Shown one piece after another: positions 6,556 to 7,210 of a stretch of DNA of 7,210 nucleotides (positions are counted from its first letter, which is position 1; the number at the start of each line of letters is the position of its first letter). Origin of the DNA: Alphaproteobacteria bacterium. GTDB taxonomy: Bacteria > Pseudomonadota > Alphaproteobacteria > MED-G09. The notes under the pieces are model-generated. The model was not told the origin of the DNA. It did no database searches and saw nothing but the letters and a program-made list of their open reading frames with translations. The position numbers and the translations under genes were made by a program. The stretch is from positions 1-7,210 of the forward strand of contig JABHUT010000208.1 in NCBI GenBank assembly GCA_018658685.1, read 5' to 3'.

Positions 6556-6703
6556 CAAATGTAATTTATAGGCCTGGCGACGACTTACTCTCCCACACCT
6601 TAAGATGCAGTACCATCAGCGCTGAGAAGTTTAACGGTCGAGTTCGGAATGGGATCGTGTGTAGGCTCCTCGCTAAAATCACCAAGCCAATAAATTACAT
6701 TTG
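6556..6703 (-). repeat. 14-bp perfect inverted repeat flanking 5S rRNA
   Basis: CAAATGTAATTTAT at 6556-6569 is the exact reverse complement of ATAAATTACATTTG at 6690-6703. In the precursor the arms would extend the 5S terminal helix beyond a single A/A mismatch. This is most simply a processing stem for release of 5S by an endoribonuclease. Confidence 0.75.
6571..6688 (-). rRNA. rrf: 5S ribosomal RNA
   Basis: About 118 nt of 5S. The ends GGCUUGG and CCAGGCC pair as the terminal helix. Internal landmarks include CCGAACUC, GUUAAACUUCUCAGCGC and GAUGGUACUGC, all standard 5S segments. It lies 118 nt after the estimated end of 23S and before tRNA-fMet. The ends are set by homology and pairing and may be off by a base or two. 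Confidence 0.95.
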
Positions 6704-6806
6704 AAAAAAGTAGAATATTCTTTTTAGTTCTTATTTGTTCTTAATTAGTAGTTGTTTGTTATCATATCTGTTGTTTATTACCAATTGATGAAAATTGATA
6801 ATGAGA
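6689..6806 (-). other. 23S-5S internal transcribed spacer
   Basis: An AT-rich spacer of about 118 nt. It holds one arm of the 5S-flanking inverted repeat (6690-6703) and a small possible hairpin (CAATT/AATTG, 6782-6797) just past the 23S 3' end. No tRNA or ORF is seen in it. Confidence 0.7.

Positions 6807-7210
<404 letters not shown>

Overview
The window most likely comes from an AT-rich bacterium of alphaproteobacterial type, perhaps marine or aquatic. The ribosomal RNA block reads 23S-5S-tRNA-fMet, the order usual in Alphaproteobacteria. The 23S 3' end, the initiator tRNA and the low-GC coding sequence fit that group. The exact lineage cannot be read from this window alone.

Layout: positions 1-2544 (+ strand) hold two adjacent genes for cysteine-free proteins that look like type I secretion substrates. 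The first is cut by the window start. It has an HYxxxGQ-type repeat module, five in-register RTX calcium-binding nonapeptides and a C-terminal secretion module. The second is a complete metzincin zinc protease (HExxHxxGxxH plus Met-turn) that ends in a closely related C-terminal module. Positions 2537-4692 (- strand) hold a translationally coupled pair: a short-chain dehydrogenase of the C-factor/CsgA-like type, then a class I DNA photolyase. The photolyase converges on the protease gene, and the two stop ends overlap by 8 bp. Positions 4770-6380 (- strand) encode an RhlE-type DEAD-box RNA helicase with a long lysine-rich tail. Positions 6447-7210 (- strand) hold the distal end of an rRNA operon: the 3' part of 23S, 5S and initiator tRNA-fMet.

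How the parts work together: the two + strand genes probably form an extracellular-protein cluster. Its ABC exporter is not in the window. The - strand genes are housekeeping: rRNA and tRNA, then a helicase family linked to ribosome assembly, then a light-dependent DNA repair enzyme with its SDR partner. The helicase lies only 66 nt past the tRNA on the same strand with no convincing GC-rich terminator between them, so some read-through from the rRNA operon is possible.

I see no CRISPR array, transposon, phage module or clearly novel defence system. The most interesting points are the shared secretion module on two otherwise different proteins, a protease that keeps the RTX-flanking module but lacks the RTX repeats, the perfect inverted repeat around 5S, and the non-canonical anticodon stem of the initiator tRNA. 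No gene-free stretch exceeds 300 bases.
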